The notes under the pieces are model-generated. The model made no database searches, was not told the DNA's origin, and saw only the letters and a list, made by a program, of their open reading frames with translations. From positions 39,878 to 103,877 of the forward strand of contig JAQSXJ010000009.1 in NCBI GenBank assembly GCA_029256725.1: a stretch of 64,000 bases of DNA. Reading direction: 5' to 3'. The DNA is from Anaerocolumna sp. Its GTDB lineage: Bacteria > Bacillota > Clostridia > Lachnospirales > Lachnospiraceae. Position 1 is the stretch's first letter; every line of letters starts with the position of its first letter. Positions 26,671-34,813 of this stretch are shown here, piece after piece. The translations under genes were made by a program, and so were the position numbers.

Positions 26671-26727
26671 CCGATTTTGTATACAGAAAGCGAATATTTT
26701 TCGCTAAATCACTGTATACAAAATTGG
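26671..26727. repeat. Nested hairpin after the VOC gene
   Basis: A 16-bp outer stem (26671-26686 with 26712-26727, one G-T pair) contains ATTTTGTATACAG and its complement. Inside is a second stem, AGCGAA with TTCGCT. There is no strong T-run, so it could be a terminator, a structured RNA or a mobile palindrome. Confidence 0.55.
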
Positions 26728-26816
26728 TAATGTGTCCTGAAACAGTGTTTAAGAGAACATCATGGCTGCTCTTCATGTAGGATTATCATGAATAGTTTAT
26801 AAGTATCATTCATTCT

Positions 26817-28214
26817 TTAATCTGCTCTATATTTATTGAAATCTATGGTAAGACATCTGTCTTTCCATTTGATAAAATTTCTTTTGTGGTAATTGAGCCT
26901 GGTATCCGATACAATAAAATCACTACGAAATACTGATAGCATAATTCCAATCAAAAACAAATGTATACATAATGCTACATTACCATAAGAAATCAGCGGT
27001 AGTGTAATAGGCGAGGTTAACATAAAGCCTAAATTCCAGGCAATATAGTTACAAGTTTCAAAGGTTAGAGTTATCATTACTGCAAGGGAAACTAAAAATC
27101 CCAAGAAACTTTTTTGCTTGAAGGTAAGACAGAATCCTCTTATAAGAAAGATGGCAAACACTACTAGTAGTACACAGAAGAATAACCACCCCCAATTAAT
27201 TATAAAATAAGTCAGCAGATAATCGGTATGAATCGATGGCAGCGGAAATGCGGAATTGCTATATGCTTCAGGTATTACCCCTTTCCCAACAAATCTGGCA
27301 TTGTGAAGTAACTCTCTTATCATGACACCAAAATATCCTTTTCCATAAGCATCCATTCCGGGATTCATTACTATCTGTAAATGCTTACCAATAAAATAAC
27401 TGTCTTGTAAAAAAACGCCTACAACAACTAATATACTTGTTAACAGTTCTATTGTATAACCAACCATTTTTTTAACAGGATACCATCCTTTGAATATAGT
27501 AACACCGGTAAGTATGATAGCAGTAGCAAAAAAGAATGCTGCGTTGCCTATGGAAGATGTCCTATATGAAAGAAATGTTAACCCCAGTATTGATATATTT
27601 AAAAGGAAAAGTCCTATATAACCATACTTTCTTGTTACAAATATAATCCCAGTAAACACAAGAGGCAATACAAGTGAAATACATGAAAGGCTAAATGTGA
27701 TAAATGATGTAATGAAAAAATATGGCCTGCCGTTTACTTCAGGTGCTACCATCAGCATACCAATTGACATGGTTACAGTTATAACAAAGAGCGCTTTCGG
27801 ATATCTTCCTATTATTGTAAAGTCTCCGTAATAGGCCAAAAACATAAATCCTATGCCCAGAACAGCCGATAATACCTGCTTGGTAAGATTGAGGGGATAG
27901 TGACTTTCATAAAATAAGAATGTCTGAATCAATAAACCTATCAGGAGCAATGAAATTGTAAATATTATCATACTAATCTGAGACTTGGGCCTGTGGATAC
28001 GATCAAGTTGCATACCTACTGTCACAGGGTCTCCCATTTCCAGAATCGTCTTATGTACCGCAGTCTCTTCTGAATCACCCTGACTCAAATAATTATCCAT
28101 TTGATCTGTCATATGAGCTTCTAATTCTCTGGCTACAGGCTCATGAACCCTCTTCCATCTAATCTGCTTACATACTTCCTCTTTGAATTCTCTTATTTTT
28201 TCAACTGATTCCAA
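26817..28214 (-). CDS. HAAS-domain fused FtsW/RodA/SpoVE-like membrane protein
   Basis: The 465-residue protein has an N-terminal cytoplasmic helical domain (residues 1-75; VARELEAHMTDQMDNYLSQG and AVHKTILEMGDPVTVG), the HAAS/permease-prefix type often encoded beside PadR regulators. About ten membrane helices follow, ending in SPITLPLISYGNVALCIHLF, which resembles the FtsW/RodA/SpoVE signature. The glycan polymerase role of true SEDS proteins is not assured, since the extracytoplasmic loop is short. The start is a TTG at 28214 after GGAGGTATAAGC. It overlaps the PadR gene by 14 bp and is surely cotranscribed. Confidence 0.78.
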   Translation of the reverse strand: MESVEKIREFKEEVCKQIRWKRVHEPVARELEAHMTDQMDNYLSQGDSEETAVHKTILEMGDPVTVGMQLDRIHRPKSQISMIIFTISLLLIGLLIQTFLFYESHYPLNLTKQVLSAVLGIGFMFLAYYGDFTIIGRYPKALFVITVTMSIGMLMVAPEVNGRPYFFITSFITFSLSCISLVLPLVFTGIIFVTRKYGYIGLFLLNISILGLTFLSYRTSSIGNAAFFFATAIILTGVTIFKGWYPVKKMVGYTIELLTSILVVVGVFLQDSYFIGKHLQIVMNPGMDAYGKGYFGVMIRELLHNARFVGKGVIPEAYSNSAFPLPSIHTDYLLTYFIINWGWLFFCVLLVVFAIFLIRGFCLTFKQKSFLGFLVSLAVMITLTFETCNYIAWNLGFMLTSPITLPLISYGNVALCIHLFLIGIMLSVFRSDFIVSDTRLNYHKRNFIKWKDRCLTIDFNKYRAD

Positions 28215-28548
28215 AGCTTATACCTCCGTTTAGTATATTATTTACCGCATTGGTATATAAATTCCATTCCTCTTTTTTATCAGCAAGCTGTTTTTTCCCC
28301 TTTTTGGTTATATGATAGTATTTTCTAACCCTTAAGCTATCCGCACTGTCATCATAGGCTTCCACCATTCCTTCACGCTCTAACCCATGCAATATGGGAT
28401 ATAGGGTACCTGCTTTTAACTCAAAGGTTTTATTAGATTGCTGATGCAATTCTTCTATCATCTGGTAACCATACATATCTTTCTTTTCCAAAAGCTTTAA
28501 TATTAGCATGGTTGTACTTCCTGAGAGCAAACTTTTATCAATCGCCAT
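28201..28548 (-). CDS. PadR family transcriptional regulator
   Basis: The 115-residue winged-helix protein has the PadR blocks MLILKLLEKKDMYGYQMIEEL, LKAGTLYPILHGLEREGMVE and RKYYHITKKGKKQL. AAGGAGG is correctly spaced before ATG 28548. It is translationally coupled to the HAAS-FtsW-like gene and probably represses both through the AT-rich palindromes just upstream. PadR plus HAAS membrane proteins form a recurrent envelope-stress type pair in Firmicutes. Confidence 0.9.
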   Translation of the reverse strand: MAIDKSLLSGSTTMLILKLLEKKDMYGYQMIEELHQQSNKTFELKAGTLYPILHGLEREGMVEAYDDSADSLRVRKYYHITKKGKKQLADKKEEWNLYTNAVNNILNGGISFGIS

Positions 28549-28560
28549 TACAGACCTCCT

Positions 28561-28606
28561 TATATATAGATTATCTATATATATGATATATAGATAATCT
28601 ATATAT
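28561..28606. promoter_or_regulatory. Twin palindromic operators for PadR
   Basis: Two perfect dyads, 28561-28583 (centre 28572) and 28586-28606 (centre 28596), share the core TATAGAT-N-ATCTATA and stand 24 bp apart. They lie directly upstream of the PadR ribosome site, so two dimers bound side by side would block the promoter. The two also pair with each other as one large inverted repeat. Confidence 0.7.
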
Positions 28607-28654
28607 GTCAAGTCATAATTTCCATATTACTCTTAAATGTAAAACTGTTTTGGT

Positions 28655-28803
28655 TCAAAATAATTCAACCGCCCTTTCTATAATTCTTATAGCTGACATA
28701 TTCCAAACCCCTTTAAATGATATTAATTTTCCCAGTTTATTCCTACCATTGGATTCTACAATTTCATTAATTCACTAATTTTAAATGACTCTCTAAATTT
28801 CAT
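28655..28803 (-). pseudogene. Possible small frameshifted gene with a strong ribosome site
   Basis: AAGGAGG lies nine bases before ATG 28803. The frame reads MKFRESFKISELMKL and stops at 28759; a second frame overlaps its end and continues VESNGRNKLGKLISFKGVWN then MSAIRIIERAVELF to a stop at 28655. Together they would make a 49-residue protein interrupted by one frameshift. A TTGACA lies about 50 bases upstream. The family is not recognised; a genuine 14-codon leader peptide is an alternative. Confidence 0.35.
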
Positions 28804-28927
28804 GATAGGTTTCCTCCTTATTAACCATTAATTCGACACTTGCTGTCAATACTTTTATACTTACTTATCTACCAATCTCTAGTCATTTATTTTCAAGCAC
28901 TAGAAAGTGAACACATCTGTATTTTTA

Positions 28928-28984
28928 TACCAAAATAGAGACCAAAAGCCTTGTTAATGCTGACTTTGGGTCCCTATTTTGGTA
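28928..28984. terminator. Hairpin downstream of rsgI
   Basis: TACCAAAATAGAGACC (28928-28943) pairs 15 of 16 with 28969-28984 around a 25-nt loop. It lies 77 bp past the rsgI stop; on that strand the stem runs into TATAAAAAT, so the terminator is weak in T. Confidence 0.5.
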
Positions 28985-29060
28985 TAGAGTATTTTACAGT
29001 TTGAACTGTATTGCAGGATTGTCAGAGGGATTCTTCTCAAACAATCAGTTTCTTCAACAG

Positions 29061-30458
29061 TTATTTATTATTTTTATTATTCTTTGCCTTATCGCTATTC
29101 TCAGAATCTGAATTTTGGGAATTCTTGTTTTCAGAGTCTTTTACCGAATTCGAATTATTCGATTGGTTATTTTCTGACTTATTATTTCCGTTATTCATCT
29201 TAGTTTTCTCACTCTTATCTTGTTCTTCTTTTTCTTTCTTTTGCTCATTGGCTTGTGATTTCACTTCCTCTTTCACTGCCTTTTCCTGGTCATTTGTATT
29301 GATTTTTTTCTCTTCTTTCTTGGTTTTAGCAGCTTCTTTTTTCTCTGCTGCTTTACTATTTGATGTATCAGCGGCTTTATCGTTCTTCTTTTCTGTTTTA
29401 TCAGCCTTTTCTTTTACTTTACCTTCTTTATTCTGCTTAGATTTAGCCGGTTCTTTCGTCACTGATGCATTTTCTGTGCTGGTACTTTCATTGTTCTCAG
29501 ATATAGCGGATTGGTCCTTCGTGGAATCTGTTGACTCATTGGTTGATTCATTTTGTGAAGTTGTATCAGAAGCTGCTGCTTTTCTGTTCTTCTTGATTTC
29601 TTTCATAATATCTTTAACAGGTCTCTTTAACCATTCTTCTATTACAATGCTATTAGGATCCGCTGCACTTTCCTTCAGCTTTTCAACCAGATTCAGTTTA
29701 CCGGGTGTTACTCCCAGCTCTCTTGCTTCCTTAACACGTTCGAGTCCCACACTTGAAACTTCTACTTCTACATTTTCTTTTACAAAATCTTTCACGGTTT
29801 CTTTTATTTCTGTAACCAGTTCATCGGATAATTTTGTATTGCCGCTTGATACTGTAATTACTATCCCGCCTTTTATGGAGATTGCAGAACCGGTAACTGT
29901 TTTAACTTCTGTGTCGGTATTATCTTTTACTTCTATAGCAGAGCCTGTAACCGTCTGAGTATTTCCACCTGTAAAATATCCTTCTTTTGAAATCTGCTCT
30001 ACGGTTGCAAGAATGGCATTTTCAATGGACTTATGATTTAGACCTTCGATGTTAATCTCATCTAATATAGCTTGTCCGTCATCATTTACTGCCTTGACGT
30101 TTATTACCCTGTCAAAGCGGTTCAGTGTATACTCGATGGATGGATTCACATCCAGACTGACATAGGAATATGGAGACGCATATGCCCATATCCCTGTACC
30201 CGTACCTAATAGCAAAAAAGCAACACAGGCAGCGCAAAATGCCAGTTTTTTTGAAATATGTAGTTTATTCATTGATTTAACCTCTTCCTTTTCTTTTAGC
30301 AATAAGCCAGATAATCTGCTTAGTTTCTGCTGGTAAACTTCGTTAAGCTGAATTTCCTGGCCTACTATATATTCTTTATTTCTTATTTTTAGAATGCTGC
30401 CATCATCAGACAGAACTGCTGCAAATTTACCTTTTATTTCAACTACTACTGATTTCAT
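29061..30458 (-). CDS. rsgI: Anti-sigma-I factor RsgI-like protein with long charged tail
   Basis: The 465-residue membrane protein has the RsgI N-terminal cytoplasmic domain (VVVEIKGKFAAVLSDDGSIL...), which binds SigI. One membrane helix follows (LAFCAACVAFLLLGTGTGIW, about 71-92), then the conserved extracellular domain (YSYVSLDVNPSIEYTLNRFD). From about residue 295 to the end it is a low-complexity tail rich in K, E, S, N, T, A and D, with no carbohydrate-binding module. In Clostridium thermocellum, RsgI exteriors carry modules sensing polysaccharides; here the tail may sit in the wall instead. The start overlaps the sigI stop by 4 bp (ATGA). Confidence 0.88.
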   Translation of the reverse strand: MKSVVVEIKGKFAAVLSDDGSILKIRNKEYIVGQEIQLNEVYQQKLSRLSGLLLKEKEEVKSMNKLHISKKLAFCAACVAFLLLGTGTGIWAYASPYSYVSLDVNPSIEYTLNRFDRVINVKAVNDDGQAILDEINIEGLNHKSIENAILATVEQISKEGYFTGGNTQTVTGSAIEVKDNTDTEVKTVTGSAISIKGGIVITVSSGNTKLSDELVTEIKETVKDFVKENVEVEVSSVGLERVKEARELGVTPGKLNLVEKLKESAADPNSIVIEEWLKRPVKDIMKEIKKNRKAAASDTTSQNESTNESTDSTKDQSAISENNESTSTENASVTKEPAKSKQNKEGKVKEKADKTEKKNDKAADTSNSKAAEKKEAAKTKKEEKKINTNDQEKAVKEEVKSQANEQKKEKEEQDKSEKTKMNNGNNKSENNQSNNSNSVKDSENKNSQNSDSENSDKAKNNKNNK

Positions 30459-31165
30459 CGTTTCTTCTCCTCTCTGATGTAACGCAAATATTCTGCAAGT
30501 TCATGATATTCTCCGGATAATATCACTATGGCTGCTATTATATATTTTCGGTGGCGCTCAATAATTTTTCGGGGTACCTTTGAATTTTTCTCAAGAAACT
30601 TTACAGGTAATAATTTTGTTTTGTTTAATTCCTGAATAATCATGGGATTTTCCATACAGGAATTGATAACCCTCCCACAGGCAACTCTGGTTTTTTCTGC
30701 TTTGGGAGAACATTTTGTTAAATCATAAAAACTAAAACCATATTCCTTTAAACTATCATTAACTCCTATAATTTCTAACGCCAGACTTTCCTGCCTAACA
30801 GCCTCCATTGATTTTTTTGTTACTGCATTTTGATAAGTCTTGTCCTCTTCCTCCTCAGAATTCATATAAAATATAACCGGACTTACAATTACCTCAGACT
30901 TGTATTTATTCTGCTGTCTTATATAATCAATCAACCTTCGTTGAATCACTAATTTTGCGAAACTTAAAAAACTTCCTTTATTAAGATCGTATTCTTTCAC
31001 TGCCTGTACAAAAGCTGTTAAAGCAATTGACCATTCATCATCGCTTTTTGTAATGTAATGACCTGCGGATTTAGATGCCGTATTCAATATAAATCTTTCC
31101 TGTTGCTTTATGAAAGAATTCAATGTGTTTTCATTCTGCGATGCTTCTATAGCAAGGTAATTCAA
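30455..31165 (-). CDS. sigI: RNA polymerase sigma factor SigI
   Basis: The 236-residue protein has the SigI pattern: an N-terminal sigma-70 region 2 (SDDEWSIALTAFVQAVKEYD and GSFLSFAKLVIQRRLIDYIR) and a C-terminal SigI-specific DNA-binding half (LPVKFLEKNSKVPRKIIERH...YIRE). With RsgI it forms a two-gene module that in Clostridia responds to polysaccharides or heat and drives glycoside hydrolase or stress genes. Start choice is uncertain: TTG 31165 is the usual reading, but a CTG twelve bases upstream is better spaced from GGGAGGG. The many glycoside hydrolases around it make a biomass role plausible. Confidence 0.88.
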   Translation of the reverse strand: MNYLAIEASQNENTLNSFIKQQERFILNTASKSAGHYITKSDDEWSIALTAFVQAVKEYDLNKGSFLSFAKLVIQRRLIDYIRQQNKYKSEVIVSPVIFYMNSEEEEDKTYQNAVTKKSMEAVRQESLALEIIGVNDSLKEYGFSFYDLTKCSPKAEKTRVACGRVINSCMENPMIIQELNKTKLLPVKFLEKNSKVPRKIIERHRKYIIAAIVILSGEYHELAEYLRYIREEKKR

Positions 31166-31465
31166 TTCACTCAGGACTATCCCTCCCTTTATCCAACTTA
31201 AAATTTCAGCATTAATAAAAACCAGCGTTATAATTTATCTGCTTTATGTCGGAATATGCTTACCATTTTCCTACTGATTTATGTCAGGTAGCTATGATAT
31301 TCTGCTAATACTGCATTTTTAGATTTAACCGAGTTGTATTTATCCCTACTATAACTATGTTCGACAAGTATTTTATATTTTTTGGGGTAGCCTAATATTT
31401 TATTTTTTTTTTGATTAAAAAAGAAGGAAGGTGTAAGAAAATAGCAATCACTGGAGGTATTTTAC
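31166..31465. other. Upstream region of sigI
   Basis: About 300 bp hold the sigI promoter region. No confident -35/-10 was identified. A T-rich run lies at 31378-31412. Towards the right end, GGAGG before a TTG at 31466 opens a plus-strand frame that runs through a terminator hairpin, so I do not call it a gene. Confidence 0.35.
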
Positions 31466-31534
31466 TTGAAGCTAGAGCAGCTGTGGACCCACCTGTATAA
31501 CAGGGGGATATTAAAAGACTGCCATATCAAAACA

Positions 31535-31573
31535 GGGTGTGCTGCAAAACGATACAGGTTTCGCAGCACACCC
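31535..31573. terminator. Hairpin terminator after the methyltransferase remnant
   Basis: GGGTGTGCTGC (31535-31545) pairs perfectly with 31563-31573, and AAAC/GTTT inside adds four pairs. On the minus strand it is followed by TGTTTTGAT. It closes transcription from the truncated methyltransferase gene and may act both ways. Confidence 0.7.
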
Positions 31574-31605
31574 CAAAGAAAATTTAACAGAAATATGCAT
31601 AGTAT

Positions 31606-31935
31606 TTATTTGTTTTCCAGTTCGATAAAAAGATACATTGGTATTTTACTAAGCCATTCAATTCTGGGTGATTGTTTCATCTGCTCCTTTGTGGGAACAG
31701 GCTCATTCATATCGGTCAATAGGAAGCCATTCCTGTTAAAGGCCTTTATGTAATCCGACAGTGTCCTGTGCCTGTAAATAACAGCTTCATCGATTCCTTT
31801 GATATTATCAATCCATTCCGTCGGTTTAAAATAATCTTTAACAGTAACCTGGATACCCTCTTCCTCCATAGTCCACTGGCTTTCTTTTGGTTTATAACAG
31901 GGATGGAGAATAGAAATAAATACTTTTATATTGTA
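31606..31935 (-). pseudogene. Truncated SAM-dependent methyltransferase (C-terminal half)
   Basis: The frame is open from 31935 to the stop at 31606 and reads KVFISILHPCYKPKESQWTM, EEEGIQVTVKDYFKPTEWID and on to SKIPMYLFIELENK. This is the C-terminal third of class I methyltransferases (FSI.HPC, the variable cap, then P.FL..E). The N-terminal SAM-binding E/D-x-G-x-G region is absent, and an in-frame TAG precedes it. A complete terminator hairpin abuts the break at 31942-31974. An internal ATG at 31869 exists but has no proper N-terminus to serve. Confidence 0.75.
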
Positions 31936-31941
31936 CTATGC

Positions 31942-31974
31942 AAAAAAGCTTCTTCGAATTGAAGAAGCTTTTTC
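31942..31974. terminator. Strong bidirectional terminator
   Basis: AAAAAAGCTTCTTC (31942-31955) and GAAGAAGCTTTTT (31961-31973) form a near-perfect stem with a 5-nt GAATT loop, giving A- and T-runs on both sides. It lies at the truncated end of the methyltransferase remnant and downstream of the uracil-DNA glycosylase gene, which it probably serves. Confidence 0.8.
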
Positions 31975-32077
31975 TTATATATACTATTATATTGAGCTCT
32001 GACGCGCATACGGTGCTAGCAGCATGCCAAGGGTCTTTGCGAAACATACAAGCACCCGTTACAGTCTTTTTATAAGC

Positions 32078-32686
32078 TCATTGCAGAATTTTCATCATTT
32101 CCTTGATATCCTCAGAAATCATGTTACGTTTTGACTTCTCAATGAGTATATTTCCACCGGTCATTATATAAGATGGAAACACCCTGACTTGTCCATAGTA
32201 ATATTGAAGTCCTCTTATTTTATAAGTTGAGCCTGAGGGGATGACTCTTTTGCTTGTCCTTTTCTTTGCAATTTCATTAAAGGCTGTTTTAGCCACATCA
32301 CCCATGAGCATAATAACTTTTATATTGGGAAAGAGCTCTATTTCTTTCTCCAGTAAGGGTAAGTGCTGACTTATTAATTCTCTTGGAACTGTATATTGTT
32401 GTTTGGGTATTTTAACAGCTGTTGTAATGTAGATACCCAGATCAAGAATGTCTGAAATACTATTAACATGTACTCCGGCAGCCTGAAACAGCTCGCGTGT
32501 CGTTCTCATATAATCCGGATCAGCACTATTACCGTAAAATCCGTCATCAGGATTTTTAGGAGGAACCTCATTAATCATAATACATTCTATTTTGTCCTTA
32601 TCAATCTGAACATCGGGAAGCTGAAGCTCTTTAAGATAATCTTCCGGCAAGGTGTCAAGCAAATATTCTTTTACATTAATCAGCAT
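32078..32686 (-). CDS. Uracil-DNA glycosylase superfamily protein
   Basis: The 202-residue protein fits the UDG superfamily: motif A is IECIMINEVPPKNPDDGFYG (usually GxxP-D/N), a central VIMLMGDVAKTAFN strand and loop is typical, and the final motif has the FPSYIMTGGN loop in place of the usual HPS. It would excise uracil or a related damaged base. AAAAGGAG precedes the ATG at 32686. The gene neighbours an alkyltransferase gene, another base-damage repair function, but each has its own terminator region. Confidence 0.75.
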   Translation of the reverse strand: MLINVKEYLLDTLPEDYLKELQLPDVQIDKDKIECIMINEVPPKNPDDGFYGNSADPDYMRTTRELFQAAGVHVNSISDILDLGIYITTAVKIPKQQYTVPRELISQHLPLLEKEIELFPNIKVIMLMGDVAKTAFNEIAKKRTSKRVIPSGSTYKIRGLQYYYGQVRVFPSYIMTGGNILIEKSKRNMISEDIKEMMKILQ

Positions 32687-32856
32687 ATTATATATCTCCT
32701 TTTATTTTATCTCCTTTTAAACAGTATAACAGTTATAATATGACGACTGTATGTCATATTATAAACCCTATTTACAAAAAATACTAGAAATATCCCATCC
32801 CCATTTAGGTCTTAAAAGAATCATATATCCTATAAACTTAATATTTTTTAGCCTCA

Positions 32857-32908
32857 AAAGGGAGTTGTTAAAAACTAAAGTATTCATTAGTTTTTAACAA
32901 CTCCCTTT
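32857..32908. terminator. Perfect 22-bp hairpin terminator
   Basis: Arms 32857-32878 and 32887-32908 are fully complementary around an 8-nt loop, starting AAAGGGAG and ending CTCCCTTT. It lies 65 bp downstream of the alkyltransferase stop on the minus strand. Confidence 0.85.
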
Positions 32909-32973
32909 AAATTACAGAGTATTTTTGAATCCATATAATTGCTGTTTCTATAAAGGTCTCTTATCTCTGTTTC

Positions 32974-33309
32974 CTAAATATCTTCATCCGGATCATACAT
33001 CATCCATTGACATTTTTTCATATCAATGCATCCGTTACTCAGAAAGGTAACCCCCTCCTGTTCGAGAATTGTGCGTTGTAGCTGCTCTCCTCCAAAGACG
33101 TGATTAGGAGCCATTTTACCTGCTTTGTTAACTACTCTGTGGCAGGGTAATTTAAGATCAAAGGGAATTATCCTCATTGCATAACCTACAATACGTGGTG
33201 CACCGGGTCTTCCGGCCATCCAGGCTATCTGCCCGTAAGTAGCGACTTTTCCCTCCGGTATATCTGCTACAATCTCATAAATTTTCTGATACAATTCTGA
33301 ATGAATCAT
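32974..33309 (-). CDS. O6-alkylguanine-DNA alkyltransferase-like protein (Cys active site)
   Basis: The 111-residue protein is the stand-alone DNA-binding domain of the MGMT family: VATYGQIAWMAGRPGAPRIV is the helix-turn-helix and LPCHRVV the active site, with Cys56. Because the cysteine is kept it is probably catalytic, not an ATL protein with Trp. It is short, with no N-terminal domain. It repairs O6-alkylguanine by suicide transfer. ATG 33309 is chosen, with GGAAG upstream; a further ATG in frame at 33333 lacks family sequence. Confidence 0.85.
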   Translation of the reverse strand: MIHSELYQKIYEIVADIPEGKVATYGQIAWMAGRPGAPRIVGYAMRIIPFDLKLPCHRVVNKAGKMAPNHVFGGEQLQRTILEQEGVTFLSNGCIDMKKCQWMMYDPDEDI

Positions 33310-33449
33310 TATTACTTCCTTTATCACTAACACTTATTCATTTCTAATTTGTATAATATAATTATATAATACCTATGAGACCAGTGTACCCTATCGAAAG
33401 GAATTACGCCAGAGTAATCTTAGTTATTTTGTACCTTTTCTCAGGCAGC

Positions 33450-34781
33450 TTATGAGTTAACCTTCCTCTTATTTGAACGGAAAAGAATGCTATAGCCTAA
33501 AACACCGGTTCCTACAACAATAAGCCCTAACAGAATCAACAGACCTGGTACCAGTCCCTGATTTTCTGTTGTAAATCCTACTGAAAGTGCCTGCAGAAAA
33601 CTATCGGCTGCTTTGGGACCAATTTCGATTTCCTGGCGGGTGATCTCATTTCCCTCATAGAGAACAACTATATGATGTGCACCTGCTGACAGATCTTCCG
33701 GAATATCAAGCTGTGCTTCAAAGGAGCCATCCGCTGAAGACTCAACAAATCCCAACTGTCTGGGTTCAGATTGAATTACAATCTCCAGATTCTGTACATT
33801 ACCGGCAAATCCAGTACCGGAAACAATAACAGAACTGCCTGCATGTAAAATACTTCCTGAAGCTTCTGTTATATCCAGGTAACCTTTTGTATTGACAGCG
33901 GCTGCAATGATATCTTCTGATGTATCTAATGCTTCTGCAGCTTCATTGTCTGTCACCTCAGATTGTTCACTTTCGGGAACATCAGCTTCAGACTGGCTAA
34001 CCTCTTCTGTAGCGGAACTGTCAGTATCGCCTGTGTTTTCAGCATCTGTTTTACTTTCGTCAGTCTGTGCTGTGCTACTTGCATTATCCGTTTCAGTTTT
34101 ATTATCCTTTGCTGTTTTATCGGTATTTGAAGCAGTACTAGAGGAGGTATTACCTGATCCGGAGCTGCCTGAGGTAGTATTACCTGAGGACGTGCTGCTT
34201 TTTGATGTACTTCCTGCTGTTGTACTGTTGGTTTTATCTGTCTCTGATTTACTGGTGCTGCTTTTCGTAGTACTTCCCGTCTTGTCGGTGGTCTGACTGC
34301 TGGTTTTATCTGTGCTTCCCGTTGTGGTATTTGAAGATTTCGAGTCATTGTTCTTGCTTGAACTAGTATCTTTTGAACTACCGGTTTTAGTATCATCTGA
34401 TTTTACACTGTCTGTTTTATCAGTTCCGGTACTGCCGGTACTTCCAGACGTTCCGCTTCCGGTATTTCCTGAGGTTTCACTAGTTCCGGTATTGCCGGAA
34501 GAACTGTTGGTGCTGCCTGGCGTTGTAGTAGGATTTTTGCTTCCGGCAGGTCCATCCGGCGTATCTCCCTTTGTTTCATCATAACCGGGCCAGGGAACAG
34601 GAACTCCTGTGGCGTCATCAAATCCATCCAAATCACAGTCTTCTAAGGGAGCTGCGTAAGCAACATGATAATTGCCCGGAACTGCAAGCACTAATATAAA
34701 AACCATAGCACCTGAAAAAATCACTTTCGTTATCTTCTTTACCATACGTCTGCCCACGTACTCACTACGAATATTTCTCAT
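33450..34781 (-). CDS. Ser/Thr-rich surface protein with C-terminal membrane anchor
   Basis: The 443-residue protein has a signal peptide (KVIFSGAMVFILVLAVPGNY), a short conserved segment DCDLDGFDDATGVPVPWPGY with calcium-loop-like Asp spacing, then about 220 residues of S, T, G, D, N and K repeats. An Ig-like beta domain follows (SILHAGSSVIVSGTGF through GAHHIVVLYEGNEITRQEIE), then a C-terminal helix (LLILLGLIVVGTGVLGYSIL) and basic tail. There is no LPxTG motif, so it is membrane-anchored and spans the wall. ATG 34781 follows GGAG; ATG 34745 is an alternative. It is 32 bp after the symporter gene. Confidence 0.75.
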   Translation of the reverse strand: MRNIRSEYVGRRMVKKITKVIFSGAMVFILVLAVPGNYHVAYAAPLEDCDLDGFDDATGVPVPWPGYDETKGDTPDGPAGSKNPTTTPGSTNSSSGNTGTSETSGNTGSGTSGSTGSTGTDKTDSVKSDDTKTGSSKDTSSSKNNDSKSSNTTTGSTDKTSSQTTDKTGSTTKSSTSKSETDKTNSTTAGSTSKSSTSSGNTTSGSSGSGNTSSSTASNTDKTAKDNKTETDNASSTAQTDESKTDAENTGDTDSSATEEVSQSEADVPESEQSEVTDNEAAEALDTSEDIIAAAVNTKGYLDITEASGSILHAGSSVIVSGTGFAGNVQNLEIVIQSEPRQLGFVESSADGSFEAQLDIPEDLSAGAHHIVVLYEGNEITRQEIEIGPKAADSFLQALSVGFTTENQGLVPGLLILLGLIVVGTGVLGYSILFRSNKRKVNS

Positions 34782-34813
34782 ATGGCCATATTCTCCTTTC
34801 CTGCTGCCGTTAT

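Noticed and set aside
29011..29958. Long plus-strand open frame rich in Phe, Ser and Leu opposite rsgI
   Set aside because: It is the complement of the Lys/Glu-rich low-complexity tail of RsgI. Composition is an artefact, and there is no ribosome site or domain.
31466..31753. Plus-strand frame with a good ribosome site and TTG start
   Set aside because: It crosses a terminator hairpin and runs antisense to the methyltransferase remnant; no domain was seen.
33892..34636. Several overlapping open frames within the Ser/Thr-rich surface protein gene
   Set aside because: Low-complexity coding repeats keep other frames open; none has a ribosome site or family features.
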